Notes: generated by a model from the letters alone, not told the origin. Shown: positions 8,769-17,320, numbered from the stretch's first letter. The stretch: DNA of 64,000 nucleotides from Christensenella sp. UBA7703 (GCA_002482505.1 DLGD01000007.1:62001-126000); one strand, 5' to 3'. Program-made: numbers and translations.

Positions 8769-8792
8769 GCATGCTTGCATGCTTGTATACAA
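8769..8792 (-). promoter_or_regulatory. Double palindrome in the leader of the synthase gene, candidate operator
   Basis: TTGTATACAA (8783-8792), a perfect 10-bp palindrome, abuts GCATGC-TT-GCATGC (8769-8782). They lie between the -10 and the ribosome site, where a repressor could block initiation or elongation. TTGTATACAA resembles GntR-family half-site cores. No regulator gene is adjacent. Confidence 0.4.
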
Positions 8793-8805
8793 TAATTTAT
8801 CGATT

Positions 8806-8834
8806 ATTATATCAGCGGCACTTCATCGCGTCAA
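8806..8834 (-). promoter_or_regulatory. SigA promoter of the synthase gene
   Basis: On the minus strand TTGACG and a consensus TATAAT are separated by exactly 17 bp, about 53 bp upstream of the start codon at 8752. Confidence 0.8.
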
Positions 8835-8948
8835 GGCAAAAAACCTCGTTTTTTCGCGATTTATGCGTCAATTTTGTATATACTTACAGATCGAATGATA
8901 TATGATCCTGATTGTTTTGAAGGTTTCTGCTCTATCGGAACAGGTTTG

Positions 8949-8964
8949 TGTGACATTCGTCACA
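8949..8964 (+). promoter_or_regulatory. CRP/FNR-type binding palindrome
   Basis: TGTGA-N6-TCACA, a perfect match to the CRP half-site arrangement (the palindrome in fact extends to TGTGAC/GTCACA). Its centre is at about -60 from the start predicted from the promoter at 8983-9010, the classical class I activator position. Which Crp-Fnr protein would bind is not visible in this window. Confidence 0.55.
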
Positions 8965-8982
8965 GTGAACGATTGACAGCTA

Positions 8983-9010
8983 TTGAATTCAAATTTTGAA
9001 CTGATACAAT
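8983..9010 (+). promoter_or_regulatory. Promoter of the DUF1428 gene
   Basis: TTGAAT and TACAAT are 16 bp apart, 34 bp before the start codon. A consensus TTGACA at 8973-8978 also exists but is 26 bp from the -10, too far. The weaker -35 fits an activator-dependent promoter with the palindrome at 8949-8964. Confidence 0.55.
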
Positions 9011-9044
9011 GAAAATAGCTTCACAAACAGGAGGTGAATCAGTG

Positions 9045-9425
9045 ATGGCAAAATATGTGGACGGATTTGTGCTTGTCGTGCCAAACGACAAGACAGAAGA
9101 ATATAAGAAAATGGCCGAACTCGGCCGTGATACATGGATGAAACATGGTGCACTTGAATATTATGAGACGCGCGGAGACGACCTGGTCCCACAAGACATG
9201 GGCGGTGTGAGCGCGCGTTCATTTACGGAAATGGCCGGAGCAACCGCAGAAGATAACGTTTGGTTTTCCTTTATCCTCTTTCAATCCAAAGAACACCGCG
9301 ATGCGGTCAACGCCAAGGTTATGGAAGAAATGAATCAGCAGATGGCTGGGCAGGAAGGCATGCCGATGCCATTTGACATGAAAAAGATGGCATACGGCGG
9401 ATTTCAGGTTGAGGTCGATGGCTAA
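9045..9425 (+). CDS. DUF1428 family protein
   Basis: 126 residues. MAKYVDGFVLVVPNDKTEEY is the typical N-terminus of DUF1428, a ferredoxin-like/dimeric alpha-beta barrel family; the centre shows the usual GALEYYETRGDDL and the C-terminus PFDMKKMAYGGFQ. Families with this fold are often small monooxygenase- or stress-related proteins, but no reaction is established for DUF1428. The ATG at 9045 is chosen because AGGAGGTGAATC lies directly upstream. Single-gene unit with an unusual CRP/FNR-like site upstream. Confidence 0.85.
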   Translation: MAKYVDGFVLVVPNDKTEEYKKMAELGRDTWMKHGALEYYETRGDDLVPQDMGGVSARSFTEMAGATAEDNVWFSFILFQSKEHRDAVNAKVMEEMNQQMAGQEGMPMPFDMKKMAYGGFQVEVDG

Positions 9426-9443
9426 AAAGTGAAATTGTGAATT

Positions 9444-9475
9444 GCGAACCGCTTTCATCTTTGAGAGCGGTTTGC
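9444..9475 (+). terminator. Probable terminator hairpin after the DUF1428 gene
   Basis: A 10-bp stem GCGAACCGCT/AGCGGTTTGC with one G-T pair lies 18 bp after the stop. The T tract is not immediate (GATTTTTG follows 17 bp later), so termination may be partial. Confidence 0.45.
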
Positions 9476-9582
9476 GTATCGTTCGATTTTTGATTCGTTC
9501 TTTTGATTTGCGCAAAATCTTATGTGGCATACTCCCAATGTTGTCCAGCAGGCAAACGTTTTGTCGAGAATGCCGCCGCGCG

Positions 9583-9611
9583 TTGACACAGAAACGATTC
9601 GTTTTTATACT
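9583..9611 (+). promoter_or_regulatory. SigA promoter of the DUF4230-like gene
   Basis: Consensus TTGACA and TATACT with exactly 17 bp between them, 45 bp upstream of the start at 9657. Confidence 0.8.
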
Positions 9612-9656
9612 GTTGATATACGCTTCCCAACGATGGAATGCAAGGAGGGTGCCAGA

Positions 9657-10487
9657 ATGTCCGAGCAAACCCGTCCGAACGCAGATCATCTGCGCGACGA
9701 AGAACGTTCCTCTGCCGTGCGCGACGAAGCAGCGCGCAAAAGCCGGCGTACGCAGCCGGACGATGTTGAACGCTATGAACGCGAACCGCACGGCAGGTTT
9801 CGTTTTCATCATCTCAAGTGGATCTTTCGCGGCGTCGTACTCGTCGCGGTTCTGATTGCGGTGTTGTTTCTTCTGCCAAAGGTGAGGGATCTGCTGACGC
9901 CGGACATCAACATTGACATTCCGGACTCACTCAACAGCCTCCTGCCGGACGAGCAGATGGGTTATAATAAATTTGATTTTTCCGACGCAATCCTCGGCGA
10001 ATCGCGCACCAAAAGCGGTTTCGTCTTGCTGGAGCAGGATGTCACCGTCTCCACCCGCGTGTCGCAGGCACTCGCCAATCTCGCACTGTTCGAAAAATCG
10101 CAAATTATTCGTACCTTTGGTACGGGCGTATATACTGTCGATCTCTCCAAGCTCTCGATTGATGACATTACATTTGACAGCAAATTAAATCTTGTGACGA
10201 TCACGATTCCGCATGCTTCGCTCTCTTATGTCACTGTCGACGTGGAGAAAACGGAATTTGAAGAGACCAAAAAAGCATTGTTTGCATTTGGCGAAATCAA
10301 GTTGACAAACGAACAGCTCAATCTTCTGGAGCAGAACATTCAAGACGCGATGAAAGAGCAGCTCAACAACTCGGATATGCTCGCAAAGGCGGACACGGCC
10401 GCACTCTCACAGGTGCAGAAGTTGTTTGAGCCAATCGTGAAAACCGTCGATTCCAAGATTATCCTTGCAGCCGCATTTAGAAAATAA
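9657..10487 (+). CDS. Membrane-anchored DUF4230-like protein
   Basis: 276 residues. A charged cytoplasmic N-terminus (about residues 1-50, rich in Asp, Glu and Arg) is followed by one membrane helix (about 58-75, GVVLVAVLIAVLFLLPKV) and an extracytoplasmic domain. That domain shows the DUF4230 pattern: an early FVLLEQDVTVSTRV strand, GTGVYTVDLSKLSIDD, then VTITIPHASLSYVTVD, and a helical end. DUF4230 proteins are widespread and uncharacterised. AAGGAGGG supports the ATG at 9657. Single gene with a consensus promoter and a strong bidirectional terminator. Confidence 0.75.
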   Translation: MSEQTRPNADHLRDEERSSAVRDEAARKSRRTQPDDVERYEREPHGRFRFHHLKWIFRGVVLVAVLIAVLFLLPKVRDLLTPDINIDIPDSLNSLLPDEQMGYNKFDFSDAILGESRTKSGFVLLEQDVTVSTRVSQALANLALFEKSQIIRTFGTGVYTVDLSKLSIDDITFDSKLNLVTITIPHASLSYVTVDVEKTEFEETKKALFAFGEIKLTNEQLNLLEQNIQDAMKEQLNNSDMLAKADTAALSQVQKLFEPIVKTVDSKIILAAAFRK

Positions 10488-10500
10488 TAGATAGCAAACC

Positions 10501-10542
10501 AATACAAAGCCGCCCGGCGTATAAGCCGGACGGCTTTGTATT
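10501..10542 (+). terminator. Bidirectional terminator between convergent genes
   Basis: A 12-bp stem AATACAAAGCCG/CGGCTTTGTATT encloses an inner CCGGC/GCCGG stem. It lies between the rightward gene ending at 10487 and the leftward gene ending at 10567 and can serve both. Confidence 0.8.
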
Positions 10543-10566
10543 TGCTCAATTGCTTGTTGTCACAGG

Positions 10567-11691
10567 TTATTCTACGATCTTTTCAAAGCCATCTTCATCA
10601 TGACCCTGCGCGCCTTCATCGGCTGCTGTTTCATGCGCTCGTTTCTTCCCGCGGGAAATCTGTCTTGGCGCATGCTCTAAGGCCTGCTCATGTTCGCGCT
10701 CAACCTCCGCAACAGCCTCTGCCAGCACCTCTTCCTCGTCCTGCTCGCGTGTACGCGGCAATTTGCGCCGCCTGCGCTTTTGTTCCTGCTCCTGCTGTTC
10801 TTGCGCTTCCAGCGGCTCCTCGTGCTGTAACACCGCTTCGTCGAGTGAGAGCGTTTCGTCCTCTTCCGTGGCGGCAACAGGTTCAAGACGGAGCAGATAG
10901 GCAGCGACCCCACAGATCATGATGCACGCCAGCGCCGCACCAAAGGCGAGAATTGCGGCTGTTCGAACCGCAAACACTTCCGTCGTCGGGCGCGCTGCAA
11001 TCAGCGTCACATCGCCCTGCGTGCGCCGCAGGCACAAGTTTCCGGATTCATAGAAAAACCCGTCCGCGCCCGCTTCCGCCGGAAAGAGTACATCCCCGCC
11101 GTACGGCATGTCGCTCGTGACCGATTCCGCACCAGCGAGTGCAAGTGCGCTCTTCACATGCGCGTCGGACCGGGTCAAAAGAACAAATCCCTCAATGTCG
11201 GAACGACCAACACAAGCGTAGAGTACGTTTAAATCTGTCTTGTCTTGTTGGGTGAGCGTCGCCGTTGGATCGTCCGCCGCCGCCATCGTCCAGAGAAACG
11301 CTTCCTGCGTGCCGATTGCGGTGCCGATGCTCGCCGCATCTGAGGAAGCAATCAGCGTACCTTCGAGATTTGCGACATCGATGCGGTCAATCGAGAGCTG
11401 CTGGCAGAGCGCCGTCAAGGCATCGCTCGCCAGAAGGGTGTCGTCATGCGTCAGGAATCGCGAAACAGCAACGGCTTTGCTCAGCAGGTTTTCTTCCTCA
11501 GCCGCAATCATCGGCTCAGCAAGGCGATCCTCCGCGTCAATACGTGCAAACGCGCGATCCATCAGCAGCGTCAGCTCTGTCTTTGCGCGCGTCTCCATCT
11601 GGCGTGAAAACGGAATAAACGCGAGCGCAATTCCGATCAACAGCAGCCCCGCCAGTATTGGCACCAGCCAACTTCGCAAAAACCGAACCAT
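10567..11691 (-). CDS. Bitopic membrane protein with a sensor-like outer domain and long charged tail
   Basis: 374 residues, not recognised as a named family. Helix 1 (about 8-28) and helix 2 (about 245-268) bracket an outer domain of about 215 residues. That domain is laid out like a periplasmic CACHE/dCACHE sensor: a long helix, then DRIDVANLEGTLIASSDAASIGT, then strands. The cytoplasmic part from 270 is not a kinase or cyclase. It is a low-complexity Glu/Gln/Arg segment with alternating acidic and basic runs (E-Q-Q-E-Q-E-Q-K-R-R-R-R-K), ending in GHDEDGFEKIVE. It is the third of three leftward envelope genes (with CvpA and the propeller-like protein) spaced 40-100 bp apart. Confidence 0.6.
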   Translation of the reverse strand: MVRFLRSWLVPILAGLLLIGIALAFIPFSRQMETRAKTELTLLMDRAFARIDAEDRLAEPMIAAEEENLLSKAVAVSRFLTHDDTLLASDALTALCQQLSIDRIDVANLEGTLIASSDAASIGTAIGTQEAFLWTMAAADDPTATLTQQDKTDLNVLYACVGRSDIEGFVLLTRSDAHVKSALALAGAESVTSDMPYGGDVLFPAEAGADGFFYESGNLCLRRTQGDVTLIAARPTTEVFAVRTAAILAFGAALACIMICGVAAYLLRLEPVAATEEDETLSLDEAVLQHEEPLEAQEQQEQEQKRRRRKLPRTREQDEEEVLAEAVAEVEREHEQALEHAPRQISRGKKRAHETAADEGAQGHDEDGFEKIVE

Positions 11692-11793
11692 CGATCTATC
11701 CTGCCTTTCGCGTCTATTCCCGGTAGTAGTTTACTATTTTATCAAATTGTGCTGATGCATATCTTGGCAAAGTCTGTGCGAAATCATTCGCCG

Positions 11794-12501
11794 TTAGGTG
11801 GACGGAATAATCGCAAGCAAAAAGTTCGCCTTATAAAAGAACTCGCCGAAGAATGATTCGCTTAGAAACTCATAAAGCTTTGGCAGCACGGTCAGCAAGA
11901 CCGGTACCATTAGAAAGATCACAAACAGCATCAGAACGCCGTGAATCAGCCCAACGCCAGCGCCGATGATGCCATCCCCGCGCGAAAGCACCGGGAACCC
12001 GCCGCGCCCGAACTCCACGCCGCGAATCAGGAACCCGAACAGCAGCCGAAGAATGGTAAAAAGCAACAAGAGCGCAAGAATATTGATGACCACGCAAACG
12101 ATGGTCTGGTTGAAATAGTCTCCCAACGTGGTCACGCCGCTGCTGCTAAACGCCTCAGACGCGATGTTTTTTATCACGCAGCGATCCATGGGAAGCGGCA
12201 TATCCGCGTTCTGCAGCACCGCATGCAATTGTTCGGAAGAAATTGATGCAATTGGCGCACGCGTGAGCTCAACATCTGTAATTGCAACATATTCAGACCC
12301 TTCGGTATAGTACAGAAGCATCTGAAACAGATCCGCACTGCCTTTTACAATTCCTGAGATAAGTGGTATCAAAATCCTGCCGAAAAGGATTGCCACAGCG
12401 GTTGCGCAAACATTCAGCGCAGTGCTGACAAATCCGCGGTATAACCCACCGAGGATCGTGATCGCCAAGACCAATAGAATTGCTATGTCGATAAAGTTCA
12501 T
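11794..12501 (-). CDS. CvpA family membrane protein
   Basis: 235 residues from the ATG at 12501, preceded by GAGGAAG. The start MNFIDIAILLVLAITILGGLYRG is the usual CvpA opening (short N-terminus, helix, G-x-x-R-G), and there are about four membrane helices in all (about 5-25, 30-50, 118-142, 170-195). CvpA was named for colicin V production; in many bacteria homologues act in envelope homeostasis, but the mechanism is unclear. An upstream GTG at 12531 would add ten polar residues and has no ribosome site. Downstream of the propeller-like gene by 39 bp; likely one operon. Confidence 0.8.
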   Translation of the reverse strand: MNFIDIAILLVLAITILGGLYRGFVSTALNVCATAVAILFGRILIPLISGIVKGSADLFQMLLYYTEGSEYVAITDVELTRAPIASISSEQLHAVLQNADMPLPMDRCVIKNIASEAFSSSGVTTLGDYFNQTIVCVVINILALLLLFTILRLLFGFLIRGVEFGRGGFPVLSRGDGIIGAGVGLIHGVLMLFVIFLMVPVLLTVLPKLYEFLSESFFGEFFYKANFLLAIIPST

Positions 12502-12540
12502 GCGTTTGTCTTCCTCGTCTGGACAAGGCACGCGTGTGTG

Positions 12541-13704
12541 TTAATCCGCATTTGCAAGATAATACATGCCGTTGCTGGAGAGCAGCATCTTGTTGTCCGT
12601 TAGTTTTACGACAGCATCAACAGGTTGCTGGAATGTCGCCGTGGCAGAAAGTTTACCTTTGATGGTGTAGGTAAAGAGTTGCTCACGCGAAGCAACCGAG
12701 AGCCTGCTGCCCATAATAAACGCGCTGACGCCCTCCGCAGGCAGTTGCAGCGTGGTTTCAACCGGGGCCGGAGCGGCATCTTCCGCAAGAGTAAGAATGC
12801 GCACGGTATGGAAATCTCCTCCGCGCGTGGTCAAAAGGAAGGTTGGCGTTCCGGATGAATAGGAAAAATCCAGCACCTCATACCCGTAGATCATCGTGCG
12901 GTAGATCTCTTTGTTGCCGGCATGGATATAGCGGATGATCTGGTTGGTGCAAACGACAAACATGCTGTTTGGCGTGATATAGATATCGTTGACGAGCTGG
13001 TTTTGCACGTGGATCATGCCCGTCACTTCCTGTTTGCTCAGATCATAGGTGACAATCGTCGTCATCGGCGTTCCGGTGCTGACGTTGAGCAATTCGATCC
13101 AGAGCATCTCGTTCGTTGTGGTGTAGAATCCGAAGTCTACAATGCACTGATCCGGGTAAGCGAGATCTTTAAGCTGCTCGCCGCCCTTGGTCATGACCAG
13201 AACGCTCTCCGCGCCATCCTCCGCCTGCCGCATGACCGCAAGGTGCTTGGTTCCGCACTCTACTTCTTCCACAACGCCGGTGAACGTAAGCGGCGTTTTC
13301 TCGCCGACAACCTGCAGCTGCGATTGATTGAAAACAACGGTCATGGATTCGCTGCCAGACATGCGAATATTCGAAGCGCCCGTACCATAGGTATAGTTCT
13401 TCTTGCTGTCTGTCAGGTGGTAAAAGTGAATCTGACCGTCGGTCTGATACAAAAGTCCATCGCCAGTGTTGATATAGGTAGAAGTCGTGGAAATCGGCGT
13501 GATGTCCATCGAAACGGTCGCTTCTTGCTTGTTGAATATAAACTGAAAGATCACAAGTCCAATACCGAGCACGCCGAGCGTGATCACCGAGAAAATCAGC
13601 GTATTGTTTTTCTTTTTCTTTTTGCGGCGTGGTTGGCTGCCCGCGCTGTAATTCTGCGCATAAGGCCGCATACCGCCTTGTTGTGTTGCCATCTGTTTCT
13701 TCAT
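12541..13704 (-). CDS. Single-pass membrane protein with beta-propeller-like outer domain (DUF5711-like)
   Basis: 387 residues. A basic Lys-rich N-terminus (R-R-K-K-K-K-K-N-N) precedes one membrane helix (about 36-56). The outer part is almost all beta: repeated units of about 40 residues such as GDGLLYQTDGQIHFYHL and SNGMYYLAN suggest a seven-bladed propeller. The layout matches the clostridial DUF5711 family, which is uncharacterised; I recognise it by architecture and its place beside cvpA, not by a diagnostic motif. The ATG at 13704 has AGGGG almost touching it; the ATG four codons later is an alternative start. Confidence 0.6.
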   Translation of the reverse strand: MKKQMATQQGGMRPYAQNYSAGSQPRRKKKKKNNTLIFSVITLGVLGIGLVIFQFIFNKQEATVSMDITPISTTSTYINTGDGLLYQTDGQIHFYHLTDSKKNYTYGTGASNIRMSGSESMTVVFNQSQLQVVGEKTPLTFTGVVEEVECGTKHLAVMRQAEDGAESVLVMTKGGEQLKDLAYPDQCIVDFGFYTTTNEMLWIELLNVSTGTPMTTIVTYDLSKQEVTGMIHVQNQLVNDIYITPNSMFVVCTNQIIRYIHAGNKEIYRTMIYGYEVLDFSYSSGTPTFLLTTRGGDFHTVRILTLAEDAAPAPVETTLQLPAEGVSAFIMGSRLSVASREQLFTYTIKGKLSATATFQQPVDAVVKLTDNKMLLSSNGMYYLANAD

Positions 13705-13787
13705 TCCCCTATGCTTCGCTTTAGTCTATCAGCCCCCGCGGATGCTGTAAAGCAAACTTTCTGTGTCCCGATGGGCTGAAAGACTGC

Positions 13788-14672
13788 TTACTGCGGAGCA
13801 ATTACCCAGAGGGACTTTGGTAATATTTTGAAGGTGACAGGCGTTCCCGGAAGGATATCGCCGTCCACATCCAGAAGCGACGCGGGTTCGCAAACCGCCG
13901 TCAGCTCCGTCGTTTGAAAATACGTTACATACTTCGTGCTCAGGTGTTCGCCCTTCATAAACTTCGGCAGGATCGTATAGGCGCGAAATTTTGAGATGTT
14001 TGTAATCACGCAGATGTCCAGCAATCCATCGAACGGGTCGGCTTTGGGCGTTACCATCATGCCGCCGCCAAAGTGCGTTCCGTTTCCCGCGGCGATAATC
14101 AAAACATCCGCTTCCATGGAGCCGCCCGGCCAGCTGATCTTTGTCTTGCGGGAGTTGAGGTGCAGCAGCGCCGTCAGCAGCCCGCGCAGATAAGCCAGCG
14201 ATCCGTTCTTCATCCGTTTTTTATAGATTTCGACATAGCGCAGCACATCCACATCAAACCCGAATCCCGCCACATTAAAATAGAGCAGGTCATTCGCCAG
14301 TGCGGCGTCCATCTGTCTTGCTTCGCTATTGAGCGCAATGTCCAGTGCGCTCAGCGGGTCTTTGGGGATCTTCAGCGGGCGGATAATATCGTTTCCCGTG
14401 CCGCAGGAGATGATGCCGAGGACGGTGTCTGTGTTCATCAGCGCGCTCGCTACTTCGCGAATGGTGCCGTCTCCGCCGAGCACGACGATCTTTTTTGCGC
14501 CGTTTTGAACCGCCTCTTTGGCGAGCTCTGTCGCGTGGCCGGCATATTCGCTCTTCTCTGCGGAAAACGGAATCCCGCGCTCTGCCAACGCATCCGTAAC
14601 CAGTTGATATGCATCTTTTGCCGCGCCGTTGCCTGCAACGGGGTTCCAGATCAAATGCAGTTGAGCCACCAT
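13788..14672 (-). CDS. Diacylglycerol kinase-family lipid kinase
   Basis: 294 residues from the ATG at 14672, which follows GGGGGG. The nucleotide-binding motif VVLGGDGTIREV (G-G-D-G-T, about 55-66) and NPVAGNG near the N-terminus are signatures of the DAGK/YegS/DgkB superfamily. GTGNDI (about 83-88) completes the set. Such enzymes phosphorylate diacylglycerol or a related lipid on the inner membrane face and recycle it to phosphatidate. The C-terminal half is the usual beta-sandwich. It is a stand-alone gene between the envelope operon and the phage head cassette. Confidence 0.88.
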   Translation of the reverse strand: MVAQLHLIWNPVAGNGAAKDAYQLVTDALAERGIPFSAEKSEYAGHATELAKEAVQNGAKKIVVLGGDGTIREVASALMNTDTVLGIISCGTGNDIIRPLKIPKDPLSALDIALNSEARQMDAALANDLLYFNVAGFGFDVDVLRYVEIYKKRMKNGSLAYLRGLLTALLHLNSRKTKISWPGGSMEADVLIIAAGNGTHFGGGMMVTPKADPFDGLLDICVITNISKFRAYTILPKFMKGEHLSTKYVTYFQTTELTAVCEPASLLDVDGDILPGTPVTFKILPKSLWVIAPQ

Positions 14673-14811
14673 ACACAACCCCCCAAATATTCTTTTTTTA
14701 GATATGATCCCGTAAATGCCCACCGTCAGTATAAAGCATTCCGTGCCCTGTATCAACCCCGCTTGATCCGGCATTGACGTTCCCTGAATCTTACTCTGTG
14801 CATCTGAACAC

Positions 14812-14853
14812 AAAAAGAACAGCGATCCGGTAAAATTTCTCCGAATCGCTGTT
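14812..14853 (-). terminator. Terminator at the end of the head-gene cassette
   Basis: Stem AACAGCGAT/ATCGCTGTT extended by CGG/CCG past one mismatch, followed on the minus strand by CTTTTTGTG. It lies 19 bp after the stop of the last phage gene (14872) and insulates the lipid kinase gene. Confidence 0.75.
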
Positions 14854-14871
14854 TTGCGATTATCTTGTTTC

Positions 14872-15651
14872 CTATGGTTTGCTGGGATATTTGCCAACGA
14901 GCTGAATGTAACCGAGCGTTCCGACCGAGGCGATCAGCTCCGCTCGATAGCGCGCACCCGCAGCCGTTGTGCTCTCATAGACCGTTCTGCGCTCCTCGCC
15001 GGAGAGTGATGCCAGAAACGCCTCGCAGCTCTCCTTCGAAGTCGTCGGCGTTTTCGCTTTTTTCGCGCCGCCACCGCTCTTTTTATACTGCGCAAAGAGC
15101 GCAAGCGCGGCCGAATACGCCTTGTCAAACGCATCCTGCCTTGCAGAAGCATTGAATTTCTGCGCTTCCAGTGAACGATCCTGTTCACTGTCCACGCCGT
15201 CGAGCACATATTTTGAAAGCGTCGCGCCGTAGTCCGCTTCAATCGCGGCAATGTCGCCTGCCTCCGCGTTCTGTTGGCGGTTCTTAACATCGGTCACGTA
15301 CGTGCTTGCGCCCATTCCGCGTGCAATCGCGTCCGCATCCAGATTTGCTTTGTTCTGGCGTGTTTGCGTTTGGCGGTTCACGATTGCCTGCTCGTAGCTT
15401 GGGCGGAGCCACGCGGCAACCGAAATGCGAATCTCCTCCTCGTCTCGCGCGTCATATTCCACCTCCTGCGGGGCAAAACGGGAATACATCTCATCGACAT
15501 ATCCGCTCAGCACATCCTCGTCGCTGATCGCGGGCTCCGATTCCGGGGCGCTGTATGGCGTGTATGGTGCCAGAATCTTATTGGGCAACACAGCACCGCT
15601 GTTGTGCAATCCGTTCGGGTCCTGAAACCGTGGTATCTTGATTCTATTCAC
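14872..15651 (-). CDS. Phage protein of unknown function, last gene of the head cassette
   Basis: 259 residues from the GTG at 15651, chosen because AAAGGAG lies 10 bp upstream; a TTG at 15684 would overlap the gene before. Not recognised. It is hydrophilic and mainly helical, rich in Ala, Gln and Asp, with a Gly-Gly-Gly-Ala-Lys-Lys hinge at about 205 and no membrane helix. Position after the plug-like protein would suit an ejection, internal virion or needle protein, but that is only position-based. Confidence 0.5.
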   Translation of the reverse strand: MNRIKIPRFQDPNGLHNSGAVLPNKILAPYTPYSAPESEPAISDEDVLSGYVDEMYSRFAPQEVEYDARDEEEIRISVAAWLRPSYEQAIVNRQTQTRQNKANLDADAIARGMGASTYVTDVKNRQQNAEAGDIAAIEADYGATLSKYVLDGVDSEQDRSLEAQKFNASARQDAFDKAYSAALALFAQYKKSGGGAKKAKTPTTSKESCEAFLASLSGEERRTVYESTTAAGARYRAELIASVGTLGYIQLVGKYPSKP

Positions 15652-15676
15652 AATGTTTATTCTCCTTTCTTTCGTC

Positions 15677-15865
15677 TTATTCAACCGTGGAGAGATAGTC
15701 TTCCAGCTCCAACAGTTTCTGGTAAAGCGTTTCCAAATTCTGGTTTAGGTTGCTTTCGTTTTGCGCAACAGAGATGTCGTAGTCCTCTGTGGAAGCACTT
15801 TCACCTGCTTTTCGGGAAAAATAGACCGGGAACAGTGCTTGAACGCCTGTCTTTTCGTATGCCAT
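15677..15865 (-). CDS. Small phage protein, unknown
   Basis: 62 residues. The second half (QNLETLYQKLLELEDYLSTV) is a strong amphipathic helix that could form a short coiled coil. GGGAGGAAAAC precedes the ATG. It lies between the propeller-like plug protein (21 bp upstream) and the last gene of the cassette. No family recognised. Confidence 0.55.
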   Translation of the reverse strand: MAYEKTGVQALFPVYFSRKAGESASTEDYDISVAQNESNLNQNLETLYQKLLELEDYLSTVE

Positions 15866-15886
15866 GGTGTTTTCCTCCCTGTTTAG

Positions 15887-17320
15887 TTAAAGCACACGGC
15901 GCTGCAAATCTAGGATGAGCTCTACGCCGCCGTCAATCGTAACATGCGAACCGTTAACATTTCGAAACACAAGCTGAAACGCGCGTCCGTCACCGTTGAG
16001 CCCAAGCTCCAGTATTCGCTCGCTTCCTCCGGGCATCAGCCGCTCGTTGTAGACGGTTCCGCTTTCGGTGACTGCCTCCACAGAGAGAATCCCCCCACTG
16101 CCGCGCAGATATAGCTCCTCCAGCCGTTTATTGACCGCTTTGCTGTCGAGGTCGGTCATTGGCGTTTTCCAGTAGGCGTCGATCCGCGCGCCGTCATAGG
16201 TGTCCCCTTCCTCAAACCGGCAGACGAATCCGTTCCCATCCAGCAAGTAAAGCGTGCCACCCGCCGCATATAACCCGCGTGCCTGAAACCCGCGCCGGAT
16301 CATATATGTGCCGTGCGCAAGGTCGTAGATTAAAATCGCGTTGTTGCCCGTTTCGCCTGCGCCTTCACTACAGGCGAAATAGAGCCGATCCCCGCGCACG
16401 GCGGCTACGCAGTTGGAAAGCGTTGCGCTCTGCAAAAGAAGCTGTACCTTGTCCGCATCCGCCTTTCTTTGCACCGTCTGCCCGTCGAAATAGTACATCC
16501 CGCCCTGCGTGAGAAAATAGAGAACATCTCCCGCGCGAACACAGGCCGTGTGGACAGGCTGCTGCATGGTGCCGTTGACGGGCTGGATGCGAAAATTTCC
16601 CGGCCGGTCGCCGAGCAGGCGATAGAGCGAATCCCGCTTGAAGATCAGGAGTTGGTTACTCAGCGCAAATAGTCCGGTGATCGGATCCGATCCGGTGCCA
16701 ACCTCCACAAACCCGCCGCTAACGTTTTCGCTCTCCACAGCAGAAGTCCAGTTTTCAATGGTGCGCGTATCGCCCGGCGCCTGACTGTAATACAATCGGT
16801 TCGGATTTTGCACATCTCCCGCCGCAAAAAGGCGCGAGTAGTAGAACTCCACAAAGTTCACCGCCATGTCGGAGAGCCCTTCCGCGCTGCCGAATGCTTC
16901 CGCCGTTTCGCTTACGCCGTCCCATTTCGCCATCCGCGCAGTGCCGTTTGCAATCAGCAGATACTCCGTGCTTGCAATCTTTACAGGTAAAAAATCATAC
17001 TGCGCAAGAGTTGCGACGGTGCCAAATTCGTAAAGCTTTTTCCAAGCACCTGCCGATTCATCCAGCACAAAGAGCGTTCCGCCCGTTGCAATCAGCAGTT
17101 TTCTCTCCTCCGCTCGCCGCCAGACGTAGAGCCGGCGTGCTTCCTCCGGTGCCGGGAACGCCGTTTCGCTTTCGCGCACATATCCTTTTGCCACGCTGAG
17201 CCTGCCGTTTTGCGTGTCCATATTGCAGGCGTCCGGGCTCTCCCCGTCGTTCTGGCGGTTTTCCGTTATATTTTGCGCGATACCGTAGAAGACCGGGATG
17301 CGATACTGCCGCAATGCCAT
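15887..17320 (-). CDS. Phage neck/plug protein with beta-propeller-like repeats (P22 gp10-like by position)
   Basis: 477 residues, nearly all beta, with repeated blade-like units (LYVWRRAEERKLLIATGGTLFVLD, YLLIANGTARMAKWD, LYYFDGQ-type, TLYLLDGNGFVCRF). The N-terminus YRIPVFYGIAQNITENRQNDGESPDACNMD is typical of phage 'packaged-DNA stabilisation' proteins of podoviruses. The size is close to P22 gp10 (about 470 residues), and it directly follows an adaptor gene as in P22. It would close the portal vertex after packaging. The last 90 residues look like a separate beta sandwich. AGAGGAGG supports the start. Confidence 0.6.
   Translation of the reverse strand: MALRQYRIPVFYGIAQNITENRQNDGESPDACNMDTQNGRLSVAKGYVRESETAFPAPEEARRLYVWRRAEERKLLIATGGTLFVLDESAGAWKKLYEFGTVATLAQYDFLPVKIASTEYLLIANGTARMAKWDGVSETAEAFGSAEGLSDMAVNFVEFYYSRLFAAGDVQNPNRLYYSQAPGDTRTIENWTSAVESENVSGGFVEVGTGSDPITGLFALSNQLLIFKRDSLYRLLGDRPGNFRIQPVNGTMQQPVHTACVRAGDVLYFLTQGGMYYFDGQTVQRKADADKVQLLLQSATLSNCVAAVRGDRLYFACSEGAGETGNNAILIYDLAHGTYMIRRGFQARGLYAAGGTLYLLDGNGFVCRFEEGDTYDGARIDAYWKTPMTDLDSKAVNKRLEELYLRGSGGILSVEAVTESGTVYNERLMPGGSERILELGLNGDGRAFQLVFRNVNGSHVTIDGGVELILDLQRRVL

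Noticed and set aside
8973..8978. Consensus TTGACA as -35 of the DUF1428 promoter
   Set aside because: It is 26 bp from the only good -10, too far for SigA; the TTGAAT at 8983-8988 fits better.
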